From Pseudopyrenochaeta lycopersici (taxonomy: Eukaryota > Ascomycota > Dothideomycetes > Pleosporales > Pseudopyrenochaetaceae): a stretch of 64,000 bases of DNA. The position numbers and the translations under genes were made by a program. Below the pieces are notes generated by a model. It was not told the origin of the DNA. It searched no databases and saw only the letters and a list, made by a program, of their open reading frames with translations. Positions 47,745 through 59,404 of the stretch are shown here, one piece after another; position 1 is the first letter of the stretch; the number at the start of each line of letters is the position of its first letter. The stretch spans positions 186,001 through 250,000 of the forward strand of contig NHZP01000052.1 in the NCBI GenBank assembly GCA_003313425.1, read 5' to 3'.

Positions 47745-48860
47745 ATGACGAAATTTCATGATATGCCGGCTGAATTTCGAAACGTCCTGTACGCCGAGCT
47801 GCTTCAGAACAGTAGAAGTCCCCACCATTCCCACAACGAACTTGCGCTATTCACTGTCTCTAAGCAACTCCATAATGAATCAACGTCATACTTCTACCAA
47901 CATAATAATATTACCATCGATGCCACATCAGCCGCGACAAATACGGCTACTATCCTGCCTCCCATCGCTGACAAGTACCTTCGATTTCTTCGCCATCTTG
48001 AAGTACATATTCTCACTGGACAGGCGAAGTGGCCAAGTGTGCAGAACGCTGCAAGTACAATTAACTCGCTGGCCACCATAGCTGCAAATCTCGAGGAGCT
48101 CAATATCTTCATTTCATCTCCACTTTCCCAACTGCTCAGTTCCCGCGTCGACGATTCCATTATGGACAGCAGTCATCCAATCACTATAGCCCTTCAAACC
48201 CTTGTTGCATCAGGGGTCTCCAAGTCCATCCACATCCAATTGAAGAATGCTTGGTTTACAGCAGGCGTTGCCACCGCTCTACGCTCCACATCCTCTTCTC
48301 AACTTCGGTTCTCCATCTCTAATAAGTATACCCTGGATCATATTGCACTCGAAAGACCTGTCACCGGGCGGTATTCCAGTATGCACCTGATGAGCTGGGG
48401 TCTCCGCGAGGAAGACGTGAAGGACTCAAGCTCAGGATACGCAACATCTGTGGGCTCAACTCCATCATCACTTCCATCGTCATTATGCTCGGCGTTTGCG
48501 AACCTTGATACGTTTTCTGTCACTTCATTCGAGCTAGGATCAGATGATGGGCCTGACAAAGTGGGCGATTCATATGATGAGTTTGACAGGAGTGAGCAAC
48601 CATTCTTTACTGAGGACGATATTGAAGAATGGCAGGCTTCTACGCATGGGTCCCAGCAAGAAGACTCAGGCGATTTCATAGTTGGCAACATTAGTGAAGA
48701 TGAAGAGATGGAAGATGTCCCACAGGAGGACATTCAGGCGTTCATGAACAACATGGAGGAAGCCGCTCAACACCATACAAATGAAGCAGACATTACTTAC
48801 ATGACAAATTTTGCGCCTGACTTGCTTCTGAGTCGGCACCACTTGGAACATCTAGTGTAA
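47745..48860 (+). CDS. F-box/2EXR-like fungal protein
   Basis: Single exon, 371 residues, ATG at 47745. It begins MTKFHDMPAEFRNVLYAELL followed by LFTVSKQLHNESTSYFYQHN, the 'residues, then cultivar-like cysteine-free' pattern of the large fungal F-box/2EXR-type group (MP-E-RN-IY ... V-K-I--E---Y). The middle is Leu/Ile-rich and probably helical or LRR-like. The last about 120 residues are strongly acidic and probably disordered (FDRSEQPFFTEDDIEEWQ). If it is an F-box protein it may act as a ubiquitin-ligase substrate adaptor, but no clear Skp1-binding core is seen. Function is unassigned. Confidence 0.7.
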   Translation: MTKFHDMPAEFRNVLYAELLQNSRSPHHSHNELALFTVSKQLHNESTSYFYQHNNITIDATSAATNTATILPPIADKYLRFLRHLEVHILTGQAKWPSVQNAASTINSLATIAANLEELNIFISSPLSQLLSSRVDDSIMDSSHPITIALQTLVASGVSKSIHIQLKNAWFTAGVATALRSTSSSQLRFSISNKYTLDHIALERPVTGRYSSMHLMSWGLREEDVKDSSSGYATSVGSTPSSLPSSLCSAFANLDTFSVTSFELGSDDGPDKVGDSYDEFDRSEQPFFTEDDIEEWQASTHGSQQEDSGDFIVGNISEDEEMEDVPQEDIQAFMNNMEEAAQHHTNEADITYMTNFAPDLLLSRHHLEHLV

Positions 48861-51323
48861 GGCTTACCCGATGCTCCTGGTATTTGCAGCAAATAATCGT
48901 TCTGAATCAATCGGTGTTGCTACACCGACTTCAGTGATAGACACACGCTTACTCCGAGCGTTGCGAATCGCGCCAAAGATTGGCCTGCATTTCTTGGCGT
49001 TTACTTCTGCGGTTTCCAGGCTGAAGAATTATACATTGATTACGGATACCCATTGGCATTGTGCTTTTCTGTGCATGCGAGAGGGATTTGCAGGCGCGCA
49101 ATACCAGCATTCCAGCAAGCCTGGATTTTAGATCTAGCTGGTAAAGTGAAGCGACTAAATGTCTGGTACAGCGACCGGGGAATGGTCTCACGTATTTTGA
49201 GAATGAATAAATTTTTTGGTTAAGTTCTCACGTCCAAGATTCTTGTGCCTACCATTACAGTCACATAACCAAACAATGAGCTCACGCAAGAATACCTCCG
49301 AGTGCTTGCAGCCTGTCGCCGCTCAACCTCTTCACTGCTTACCACATGCTCAGGCTCCGTCTTGCGTAACTCTCAAGTCTTTGAGAAAAGATTTGAAGCC
49401 TGAACTGGCATAGTTTCCTCTCCTCATAAGCCGACTTCCGATATCATCCATTGCATACTCCACACATCCAATCCTATGCTTTAGAGCAAGTCGGAAACGC
49501 ACGTCACGCTAGCCTTACCAACAATTCTCCCGCTGGCCTCATAGCTTTGATGTTGTGCTATATAGCCCTCAAAATGCACAGAGCAGGCTTTGACCAGTGG
49601 TCGATCTTATTGCTGGGTCACCACCGACGCCTCCACCTAAGGAAGCACCGCCCGTGCGTTCAATATCACCAGAGTGCTCGAAATAAGGAAATATGTTTGG
49701 CTTTGAAAATTTAGTTGAGCGAGCGACGAAGCCAGTAGCCAACGAGGTTGGGGAAGAAGTTAAATTGACCAAAACACCAAGAGTTGGCCTCGTAAGTATC
49801 GTTGCACTCTATGAGAAGTGGGATATGTTGAGATTCCGGCGGCACTGCAAGATACGAAGAAGCATTCAACTAAAAGTGAGGGTTGTAGCACCTGCGTCAT
49901 AGCTATGTCGAAACCCACACTTTCACGATTGATCAAGCGGGAACACACTCGCCATTTAGTCACGACATAGTTCGACAGCTTCATCAGTAAATACAAAAAG
50001 GTTCAATAAAATTCTCACTTCGACTAATTAAAAGTTCTTCAATAGCTCGTTTGCCCAAAGTGTGCGGGAGAAGTTGGCGGAATGGGACAAACAAGTTTTA
50101 ATGCTGAACTTGAATAGAGCCATGGTCTTTTCTTCCAGTGCACTTGGAAGTCACACTGAATTTGTTCTTTTCATTACTATGATTTCAATACGCCTGGGTG
50201 CTGATAGAGACTTGCAATATGTGGTACTACAAGATATGAAACAACCACTACATGACTATGTCGGGCACATCAACAAAGTTTTGAATACGTTCGTCTCCAC
50301 AACCACCTTCATTCTGGAAAAGCCGGGTGAACCCCCTCATAATACAGCATGTCTTCCAGCCACTGCAGTCTCGTTGGACATCGAAGCGTCAGGACTTGGA
50401 GATCTCATATTCCATGATCCTGATATCGCGGCAGAAGTACTGATGGTCAACTGTTTCAGTTAGCAACGCGCTGAGCCTATTCGTGGTAATTGTGCGGTTC
50501 CGACAGACTCCTCCAAAGCACCCGAACTAGCGGGAACGTGGTTGTGTGGGTAACCAGGTGCTGGGTACACCTACTTCGTACCAACAGTTCCCCTGCAGCG
50601 CTTTGGCGATCTCACAGAGGGGCCAGCTCCAGTTTTTGGACCAACGATCACCAACGATCACCAACGATCACCAACGATCACCAACGATCACCAACGATCA
50701 CCAACGATCACCAACGATCACCAACGATCACCACTCCAGGGTTTTGTGGGTCTGTGCAGAGCCTGGCTGGTAACACAACATGCCTCGGTGACATCATGTA
50801 GTAGCGGCTTGGCGGGATAATTATGCATTGGTGACTAGCTGAATCCTGGCGCCTTTAACATCTCTGAAATTGATGTATAGCGCCTGAACAACCTTGTCGC
50901 AACTTTGTCGACGTGGCTGCTTCAGAACAACTGCGCATGGAATGTGACACAAAGCCGGCCTTGTTGTGGGGAAGCTGGCGGAGTAACACCGTTGCCGAGC
51001 ATTTGTGAGATAGTCGAGAGTTGCACAAGGCGTAATCGTAATACAGGTACGAAGAGAAAACGAAGGTCGCGTAACGATAACTCGATGTCGTCAAACAAAG
51101 ACTCGTATTGGGGTATCAACGCGTTGAAGAACCCAGATCGAAAGCATTTGCCCCCTGCAGGTTGAGAACCACGAACCCAGCCAGAACCCAAAAACTGCTG
51201 AAACTCAAAATAACGCCCATGATAATGCAACGCCGCTATGCTATGCGATATGTGCTCTGTTTATGCTCATTAGGCACCTGTAACCAAAAAAAAAAAACTC
51301 CCTTTTCTTTGATTGAGGGGCGA
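48861..51323. other. intergenic, about 2.5 kb, with a minisatellite
   Basis: Holds the 10-bp minisatellite annotated separately and a 121-codon ATG frame at 50101-50463 (+) of unknown nature, which has one hydrophobic patch (FVLFITMISI) and a protein-like C-terminal half. I do not call it a gene. A 10-A run lies at about 51288. Confidence 0.45.
50641..50730 (+). repeat. 10-bp minisatellite, 9 copies
   Basis: Nine perfect tandem copies of CCAACGATCA; the flank continues with CCACTCC. No variation is visible among copies, which suggests recent expansion. It is not in a convincing gene. Confidence 0.95.
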
Positions 51324-52517
51324 TTATGCGTGAATGACATTTTCCTCTTGCTGAACAACGACGCCGCCAATATTCTCTGCAAATATTTTTTGAATAGGAA
51401 GGGTGATGGCGTTCATGATATTTTCGCGGAAATCCCACTTAACATGGGACTTGTCGAACCAGTAGTGGCGCACGAACTTGCCCTGGCAATTGCTGATTTT
51501 GACTCCGGGGTAACCATTCGCCTCCCCGCAGTCAAGCTCCTTGATGTACTTCTCGTAGTCATAGCGGATGTACTCGCCAAATGCAGACTGCTCATGGAAC
51601 TTTGGCTGCTTCCATTGCGAGCAGTCGGTATATCGAACGTCGTCGGGACATTCGTGCCAGGCCTTGAGTATTGGCATGGTGTTCTCGTTGTTCTGCACTA
51701 TCATGAAGCCTGTATTTGTATAGGTGCGATTGAAGCGATCCGAATTATATTGTGGCTCATTGGGATCCCAGGGGTCTTTCGCCATGACGAAGGAGTGGTG
51801 TGGTTTGATGTCCCAATAGTTTAGCATCCACTCAATGGGCAGATGCAGGAAGCGAAAGGCGGCGTCGGCATCTAGGAAAACAATAAACTTGTAGTCTTTG
51901 ATGTGGTTTGCAAGGGCAGAGGGTTTGATCCATGTAGCGTGTCGGTCCTCAAACTCTTTTGCGTGGATGAACTTGTAGTCGTAGCCGTGGATGAGCGAAT
52001 AAGCATAGTGGTTAAAGATGCCACCCGAGACATGGTTGATGTTGCGCCAATCGTATTCGCCCTTTTTGAAATCCTCAGTCGACTGCAGTGGTCGTGTCTC
52101 AAGGTCCAGAATCAAGACTTCGCTGCCGAGCTTCTTCTTGTAGCGCGGGTTCGGGGGCAACTCAATGTGGCTGCCATTTGGCTCGCGAATGAATGGCTCG
52201 GTCGGGGCAGTTTTTAGGTCGGCGTAGAGCAGTCGAATGATGTCGTTGATGGACAAATCCGCCTTTTGCTCGGATGCGCTGTGAGCACGGTTAGCAAGTC
52301 GGGGCAGCTAGGGGCCGCTCAGTCGCATGTGCGACGACAAGACGGGAACGTACGCATCATTCGGAGTCGCATCATTGTGTGTGGAGCCATGGGGGAACGG
52401 CATTCGCGATGGACTCTGCCAAGCCATGAAGCCGAAGATGAAAACCAGGACGAAGCCAGCGCTGGCGGCGAGGGCGAACAGCGGGCTTCGCCCTCCAGTC
52501 GACGGCAGCATCATCAT
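51324..52517 (-). CDS. type II membrane glycosyltransferase, GT34-like (GMA12/MNN10-type)
   Basis: Probable Golgi glycosyltransferase. Exons 52354-52517 and 51324-52278 join through a GTACGT-CAG intron to give 372 residues. ATG is at 52517, the first of three consecutive Met codons. Residues about 14-32 form the signal anchor (LFALAASAGFVLVFIFGFMAW). The catalytic domain has NHYAYSLIHGYDYKFIHA, then YKFIVFLDADAAF with the DxD metal site, then NTGFMIVQNNE and EQSAFGEYIRYDYE. The C-terminal end FVRHYWFDKSHVKWDF resembles the family's H-W-K ending. It belongs to the fungal group annotated as GMA12/MNN10-like; sugar specificity is unknown. The minus-strand 5' region is GC-rich. Confidence 0.8.
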
Positions 52518-54540
52518 GGCTGCGTGTGTCCACAAGTGTCTGGGAAAGCCAAAGGAGCAGCACGAGGGCAGGGCGGCGGAAGGCGCTGGCGATAGGGGGA
52601 TGCGGCGACCCAGGCAGGGTTTGGGGGCCAGCACATTTTAAAGGCCGTCAGGCCAGCCAAGCGCGCAGGAGGTGCATGGCCACGCCCGGGGAGAGATTGG
52701 CCTTGGCGGGCCACCAGCCCTTTTGCGGCGCAGACGCACACACCGAGGGCCCGTTGTCAAGCTCATCCAAACAGCCCCAGTGACTCTCTAGCGAGATGCA
52801 GTGGCGAATCAGGGCAACCTGTCAAGGCTAAACTCGTGAACTGCTGCGAGGATCATGGCTGCCACGGCATCTGCGATGCTCCAGCGGTTGATGGCAGCAC
52901 CGCCGACCCAGCATTGCAGGCAGCTGTCTGTGCCTGCTCGCGCAAGCCATCTCATCCTTAGCGACCGAGCATTGTGCGCCAGCAACAAGTTGAGGCCGAA
53001 ATGCTGCTTCGGCGGGTGTTGAGAGAACACGTTGGGTGGCGAGGGGTCCCAATGGCTGCTCGCATCAGCCATGGGCAGGAACAGTCGGATGCAATTTCCC
53101 CGGAAAGAAAACGGCCGGCGCCACCAGCTCCTGCCCAACCCTGTCCTTTCCCGATCCATCCAGACGATCATCCAAGCCAGAAAGAGCAGTGTGAATACAC
53201 CAATTATCCAAACCTCGTCAGCATCATTGTGACTAGCTCCTCGGGCCTACTCTACCTAAATGCAACCTACGCTGGTATTTTCGGATTACCACCGGCCCGC
53301 ACCAAACCTTAGGCTTTATAGCAATGCGCCATCAGAGTGTGAAATTTCCGAGTTTCGAGGAAAGAATACTTCGTAGTACTCATGTCCTTAAAGCCATTTT
53401 ATCTGAACTGCACTTGAATCAGGTCTAAGAATCATTTAGGTTTCTTCGCCATTAGCACCTGAGCCAGCATCGAATCATCTGGACGTAAAAGATTTCAATA
53501 CCAGGTAGAGGCCAGCATAGCTCGGTAATTGCAATATCTATGACCGTCCGAGACAAGATCGGTGCGAATGCAGCCATCCATCTAGTAGCCTACAACTATT
53601 CCTCCTGCCAAACAACTGCAGTCAGGAGAAGCAAACTCTGCAAGGATACATGAAATAAATCATAGGAAGAACGGGAAAAACTGGCTGCAGAAGGCATCAT
53701 GAAAGAAATACACTTGATAATAGAAATGACGACCCTTATCTCTACACGCACAATAATCGCTCACTTTGTCTTTGTCCGCAAAAGTATGTCTATTTTCCTC
53801 ATAAACCACCCAAAAAACTGCACAATCACCATGCTGGGAAAGTAGTGAACCCACCATCATTGAAAATCAATCTCATGCTTGTTGGTAAAACGAATTTCAA
53901 CTTCAGTACATTCACCATTACATCAGCAAAGTATAGGAAGTTCCACACCAGCACGGCTCGAAGGATCACTCATAATTCGCAACAACATGACATTGAGCTA
54001 CATCTAGTCAAAGTAACCGAAATTTGCGATGACCACATACACGCCGTCTCTTGATCGCAATATAGAGAAAGAGCCCCTCCCGAAGACAAAAGAAAAGACC
54101 TGTGAACGCAGTTGAGCACAACCATCCTCCGGATCCCAGTTTGCATAATGTACACAGCCCATATTGACTAACTACAAATTGAGGCGACAAAACATTAGGT
54201 ATAGGATATTACCACTTTTATGTAAGAGGATAGGACAAATGATATATAAAAAAAAAATAGCGGGGTATAAGATGCCGAAACAAGGGCACATGCGAGGCTG
54301 GGTATATGGGGTATGCAAAAAAGGCCAAGCAGTAGAGAAATGAAAAACCGACCGCACGGGACAAAGAGGAAAGGGAAATGTGATGATAGGATGAACACAA
54401 AGAAAAGATGATGCAAAGACTTGCCGGTACCGTTGACGCCTCTGCGCCGCGACAAGAATCCTACTCTTGCTTTATCTCTCCTTTTTCATTGTTCTTGTAA
54501 CGTAATCGTCTTTGTATGACGGTTGTGTGTGTTTGTGTGG
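52518..54540. other. intergenic, about 2 kb
   Basis: GC-rich near 52.5-53.1 kb, producing long overlapping shadow ORFs on both strands, then AT-rich to 54.5 kb. It contains the promoter of the GT34-like gene and the 3' end of the zinc-finger-like gene. No gene is recognised. Confidence 0.5.
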
Positions 54541-56570
54541 CTACGATCCCATGGAAACGCCTCCGTCATTCGACCCAACGAAGCCCGTCGGTAGCCCCAT
54601 ATCCATTCGCAGGAACTGGTCTTGATGGCCATCCATGCCTTCCATACCAGTCGGCAGGCCCAGAGGCCCACTCATTCCGTTCGCCGCATTGAGATTCATG
54701 GCATGTGGGTCCATCATCGCTAATGAAGGCCGTCGGCTATTGTCTGCAGAGGCTATGTGTTGGACATGCGGTGAGATTTGTTGATGCTGGTGTGGTCGAA
54801 AGTCTTGGTTGCGAGATTGGTTCATGTGTTGGCGGGCTGCAGCCCATGCTTGGGCCTGGGCTTGTGCTTGGGCATGTTGGATATGCGTCTGAGCCTGAGC
54901 TTGTGTGACATGGATTGGTGTTTGCATATGTGATTGGAGTTGTTGTGAGGGGTGTATGGGGGTCGGTTGGAGCGGCAGAGCATGCTGTTGGTGCTGCTGG
55001 TGGTGCCTGGGCTGAGGTGGCGCCTGGATCTGAACGTGATTCATCGGGTCCTCGTCGGACACGGTGTGTGGGGTCAGATCGACGTCTTCGTCGTCGTCGT
55101 CACCTTCGGCATCGAGATGGTCGCTGCACGTGTCACCGTTGACAGTGGGTGGTGCAGTGAAGGGCATGGTACCTTCGGGCTTGATGGGGCTGCTTTGCCT
55201 GGGCTGGTTGACGGCAGCAAACTGTCGTGGAGGTAGACTGGCCATGGAGCAACTCCGCGTGCTTGCATGGCCACCAGGCAAAGGCTTCTGCGCAGCCATG
55301 CCCGAGGCGGCAGCCTTGCCTTCGCGAATACATGTCCGCCACTTGTCAATCAAACGGTCGTAGTCCCAATTTCGGAAGTCCATGCCATGCTTGCCGAGCT
55401 CTTTCGCAGTGTCTCTGCCAAGGTTGATGCTGATGGGCGAGACATCGAGGGCTCCCGAGGTCCAACGATTTGCCTTGAGGTATTCAATCTCTCGCCGTGC
55501 GTTCTCAAGCTGGACCTCCGCTTCCCGGCGTCGGTCATCGGCGCGTGCGTAGCAGCGCAAGACCTCAATCTGCCAATATTCCTGCCTTGTGTGGTCCGTC
55601 TGGAGGGACCAATTGCCGAAGGCGTCGGCAATGTGGCCAAAGAGTTTTTGCGGGTCGGGGTCGAAGAGCGGCGGGGTAGGCAAGGGCGAGTTGGCGGCGG
55701 AGGAGGGATTCGAGTGTGGGCCGGGTGGGTAGACCTGGTTGATCTGGCGCTGGCGCTGATATGCCAGCAAGCGCTCGCGGACCTGGCGATTCAGGGCGTC
55801 GAGCTGCTTCTGGCCCGGGGGTGTGATGGACCACGAGTCGGGGGTGGGGAATGGCGTGGGAGAGAAGAGGGTGGAAGGGGCGGGGAGAATGTGAAGGCAG
55901 AGGGAGGGGAAGTTGAGGGTGTAGGGATCGAAGTCGAAGAGGCCGGAGCCTGATGCTTTTGCGCTGCGGGTGGATTAGCAATGGCTGGGAGGTGGGGGTG
56001 GGATGGGACATGCCTGGCGTCTCGCACGCTCTTCAGCAGCTCGCGCAGAGCCATTTCGGTGGCATTGGCAACCTCGGCCTCCTCGGTCATCTTGTACCGC
56101 TGGTCCAGGTCTGCCTTTTGCAGGTGGCGCGACACGTCGCGGCGCATGTCTGGGGTTTTGGTGGCCAGGCGGGTGCCCCAGCTCACGTCCTTGAAGTGTG
56201 CGCGCGCCTTGCCCACGTCCAGGCCGTCGTCGTCGCCGTCGGGGCTCTCGACTAGCATGGACGAGGGCTCGCTGTCGATGCTCTGCTTCTTGTGGGCGGG
56301 CGTGCTGGCGCCGCTGTCGTCTCGCTTGGGCGCCGAGACGCTGCCCTTTGCCTGCCGCCTGGTGATGCCGCCTCGCAGCTTCCGGATCTCGTCGACGACG
56401 TGGATGCCATCGGGGGCCTTTGGATTCTTGGGGCGGATGTACAGGTCGAGGTGGCGGCCCAGGCTCGACGAGGTGAAGGCCTGGCCGCAGAAGGGGCAGT
56501 TTTTGTCCTTGGCCGCCTTGAGCTGTGCCTCGCCCGACGAGCGAGGTGTTGAGGATTCGGCTTCCCCCAT
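54541..56570 (-). CDS. Gln/His-rich nuclear-type protein with N-terminal zinc-finger-like motif
   Basis: Exons 56014-56570 and 54541-55963 on the minus strand give 659 residues. The only frame-preserving join uses a GC donor (GCCAG|GCATGT) and acceptor CCGCAG. ATG is at 56570; an in-frame TTG upstream was ignored. Cys25, Cys28 and His40 in NCPFCGQAFTSSSLGRHLD look like a C2H2-type finger whose fourth ligand is missing (Tyr44), followed by a conserved Arg/Gly-rich HVVDEIRKLRGGITRRQ. Acidic and Ser/Thr-rich linkers, a coiled-coil stretch near ADDRRREAEVQLENARREI and WDYDRLIDKWRTCI follow. A long Gln/His/Pro tract fills the last third. This is probably a transcription or chromatin factor (inference). 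Plus-strand ORFs opposite are shadows. Confidence 0.75.
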
Positions 56571-57017
56571 GATGCCCGCCAACGAGTTGCTTCAGGGTCC
56601 CCCAAGCACGAGCAAACGCTTTGTTTCAGGTGGCAGCGTGGTTCATGCAAGCCGGCTCAGCGTCACGACTGCAGCTACAGCATCGTCAAGCCAGCCGTCA
56701 AGGAAATGAAAAAGGAGTAGGTAAGCATGCTGCGCAGCAATGGCTAATGAGAGAAGACCAATTGCCGCTGCATGCAAAAGGAGCGACGCGTTGGAGCAAT
56801 ATTACTAGAGGGCCGCTTGGCGCCGAAAAGCTGCCCCTAAGCAAAAATCCCGCCGCAGCTCAGGAGCTCGATCGGCGCGCAGGGCGCGCGACGTCATCTG
56901 TGCACTGCGGGAAGGTAAGCCCACCCGAACGCGCGCCTGGTCCCAGCGTCTGTCACCTCCTGCACCCACGCATTCCATCTGGCCTGGCCACTCATACAAC
57001 CAAGCCTCTATCAGCCG
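56571..57017. other. short intergenic region
   Basis: Upstream region of the zinc-finger-like gene and 3' end of the ABCF gene. It holds no gene; plus-strand ORFs here run on from shadows. Confidence 0.5.
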
Positions 57018-59404
57018 CTATCCTTTGCCTTTGCCCAGCTTCGCCGCAGTCCTCGCCGCCATTTCCTCGTACTGCTCCATGCCCCCTTCGAGCTTCTTGA
57101 GCTGCCCCTTGGCCAGCCGATACACCGTCCCTGGAGCCGCCCCTGTCTCCGACCCCTCCGAGTCGCTGCTTCCATCAGCCTCGTCCTCGGACCCGCGAGC
57201 CCCTGGCGCTAGTGTGTATGGCGACTCCCCCTCTACCACGGTTCTACAACCCGAGTTAGTCCTATCTTGACCTAGCCGAACTTGAATGTCACTTATTTCG
57301 AGTCCTAGCCACATGGGCACCGTCTTGCAGAACAACAAGTGAAACGTACCTCATGAAAAATCGGTCGTGGCTGACTACCAGCAGCGCACCGTCGTACTCT
57401 TTCAACGCCACCACAAGGCTCATGATCGTGTCAGCATCCAGATGCGTTGTGACCTCATCGAGGATGAGCAGTTGCGGGGGCGGCCACAGCAACTTTGCAA
57501 GCGCCACCCTGACCTTTTGACCCCCGGACAGCAACACAAGCGGTACCTCAGAGACAGTCTGCCCATGCAACCCGAGATTCCCAAGCATCTGCCGTGCATC
57601 CTTCTCCTGCATTTCGCCTCCTGTCGACTCCATGAGGTGCTTCAGTGCCGTCAATTGTGGCTTCGAAGACGCCTCACCCGTGATTTCTTCCACGGACTGT
57701 TGGGAAAAGCGCCCGAACTTTGCTCTCGCATGTCGCGTTAGCGTGCCAGACGCGCATGCCAAACCTCCATCCTCATTGCCCATAATCAGAGAAACAAGCG
57801 TCGTCTTGCCCGAGCCATTCAGACCTGCGAGCCCTATCCTGGCACCAGGGTGTATGGTCAGATCGACGTCGCTTAGGATTGGAACCTTCTTCCTTCCCGG
57901 ATATGCAAACGACACTTTCTCAAGGCTCACCAAAGCACCTGGAAACCTGAGATCTGGAGGCTGCCGCGGAAAGGACAGCTTCACTGGAGGATCAAAATCC
58001 GGCACCTCAATCTCCGCACGATTGCTGACATGGTAGCCAACGAGGTCGCGATTGAGCTTGAAGCGACCGCCTTTGAGGCCGACTTGAACACCCATTCGCT
58101 CATCTAGCTTCTTCTTTCTGGACGCAGCCTGTTTGAGTTTCTTGTCGTCTCCCTTGTCTCTAGCTGCCTTGATGTTCCCTGCGATGGTCTTCTCAATGTG
58201 TCTCTTTTGCTTGTCTTGCGCATCTTTCATCTTTGTCATCCACCTAGCTTTCTTCCATCTCTCCCGCTCGTATAGGCTAAGATTGCCACGGAATGTCTCG
58301 AGTACTTGATTGCGCAGGACAATGAGCTCCTCGGCCACTGCATCGCCAAAGTCTCTGTCGTGCGTAGTGATCAAGACAGTCGTTTTCTTTAGGTTCCGAA
58401 TATAGTTTTGTAACCAGATGATCGATGGCAGATCAAGGAAATTGGTCGGCTCGTCTAAGAGAAGAACATCGGCGTACTGTGTAAGTGCGCACGCAAGGTC
58501 GCAGCGCGTCCTCCATCCCCCAGAGAGCTCAGTCATGGGTTTTTCAATGCGGTCTTCCTTGAACCCTAGACCTAGCAGTACGGCTCGAACTTTCGCCTCC
58601 GCTTCAGTTGCATTCATAAGCTCGAGCGAAGCTTGAACACCCGTTAGCATGTCCGCAGCCGCTTGCGTCTCTTCACTGAGCTTGATAGGCTCGATTTCGC
58701 TCTCATTCTCTTCCAGTCGTTGTTTCGACTCTTCAAAACGTTCTTCCAGCTTGATCAGCTCTTTCCGTGCCTGCTTTCCTCGCGCGCCGCTCCGCCGTTC
58801 AGCGATGCGGTGTCCTTCCTTCAGCTGAAGTGCGAGCCTTTCATGGCCGATTCGCCTATGCGCTTTAACTGGTGCCATGGGATCTGTAGAGTTGTCGACT
58901 GCTTCGCCGAGGATCTTGGCTTCTCGCATAAACCGTTCTCGGACCCGGTCGCTTCGCACGACATACTGCAACACTGTTTCGCCTTTAAGATCCAGTCTCT
59001 CCATCTCATCCTCGACCTCTGTCTCTCTTGTCTGCCCCAAGAGCAAGATTCGAGTACTCCACGGGATGCCAGGCACTAATCCGTCACCGACGGCCTTCAA
59101 CAGTGTCGATTTGCCGGTGCCGTTGCGGCCGACCAGGACATAGTGCCGAGCTTCCACCAAGTGCAATGTTGTGCGCGAGAGTAACTCCCGATTCGCGACT
59201 GATATTGAAAGATCTTTGATCAGAATCTAGGTGCATCAGTATTGTCATGTAGGAATTGGTACTTTGAAGTCTTCATACTTCTTTGGATGCGGGTGCGTCC
59301 ACAGCATCAAGCGCATACCGTGATTGTTGCGCCGTTACTGTGATATGGCCACCTCCTGGGTGATCCTCCACTGTCGGAGCTACTTCCTTCCCTTTGCGCA
59401 CCAT
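57018..59404 (-). CDS. ABCF-type ATPase (translation/ribosome-associated family)
   Basis: Soluble twin-ATPase ABC protein without membrane segments; ABCF members act on ribosomes. Exons 59279-59404, 57350-59226 and 57018-57243 join through two GT-AG introns to give 742 residues in one frame. The start ATG at 59404 was found by extending the conserved QQSRYALDAVDAPASKE block, which splices onto ILIKDLSISVANRELL. Nucleotide domain 1 has Walker A GRNGTGKST (about 75-83), signature LSGGWRTR, Walker B LLLDEPTNFLD and TTHDRDF. The linker is Lys/Arg-rich. Domain 2 has GLNGSGKTTL, LSGGQKVR and LILDEVTTHLD, where the usual Pro-Asn is Val-Thr. The last 75 residues are acidic/Ser-rich with KGQLKKLEGGMEQYEE. 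Closest in style to fungal ARB1/GCN20-like proteins; which one is uncertain. Confidence 0.93.

Noticed and set aside
50641..50730. CRISPR-like array
   Set aside because: The units are contiguous with no spacers and the DNA is eukaryotic.
55267..56709. Plus-strand ORFs (228 and 242 codons) opposite the zinc-finger-like gene
   Set aside because: Antisense shadows of GC-rich coding sequence; the minus-strand product carries the recognisable motif and coiled coil.
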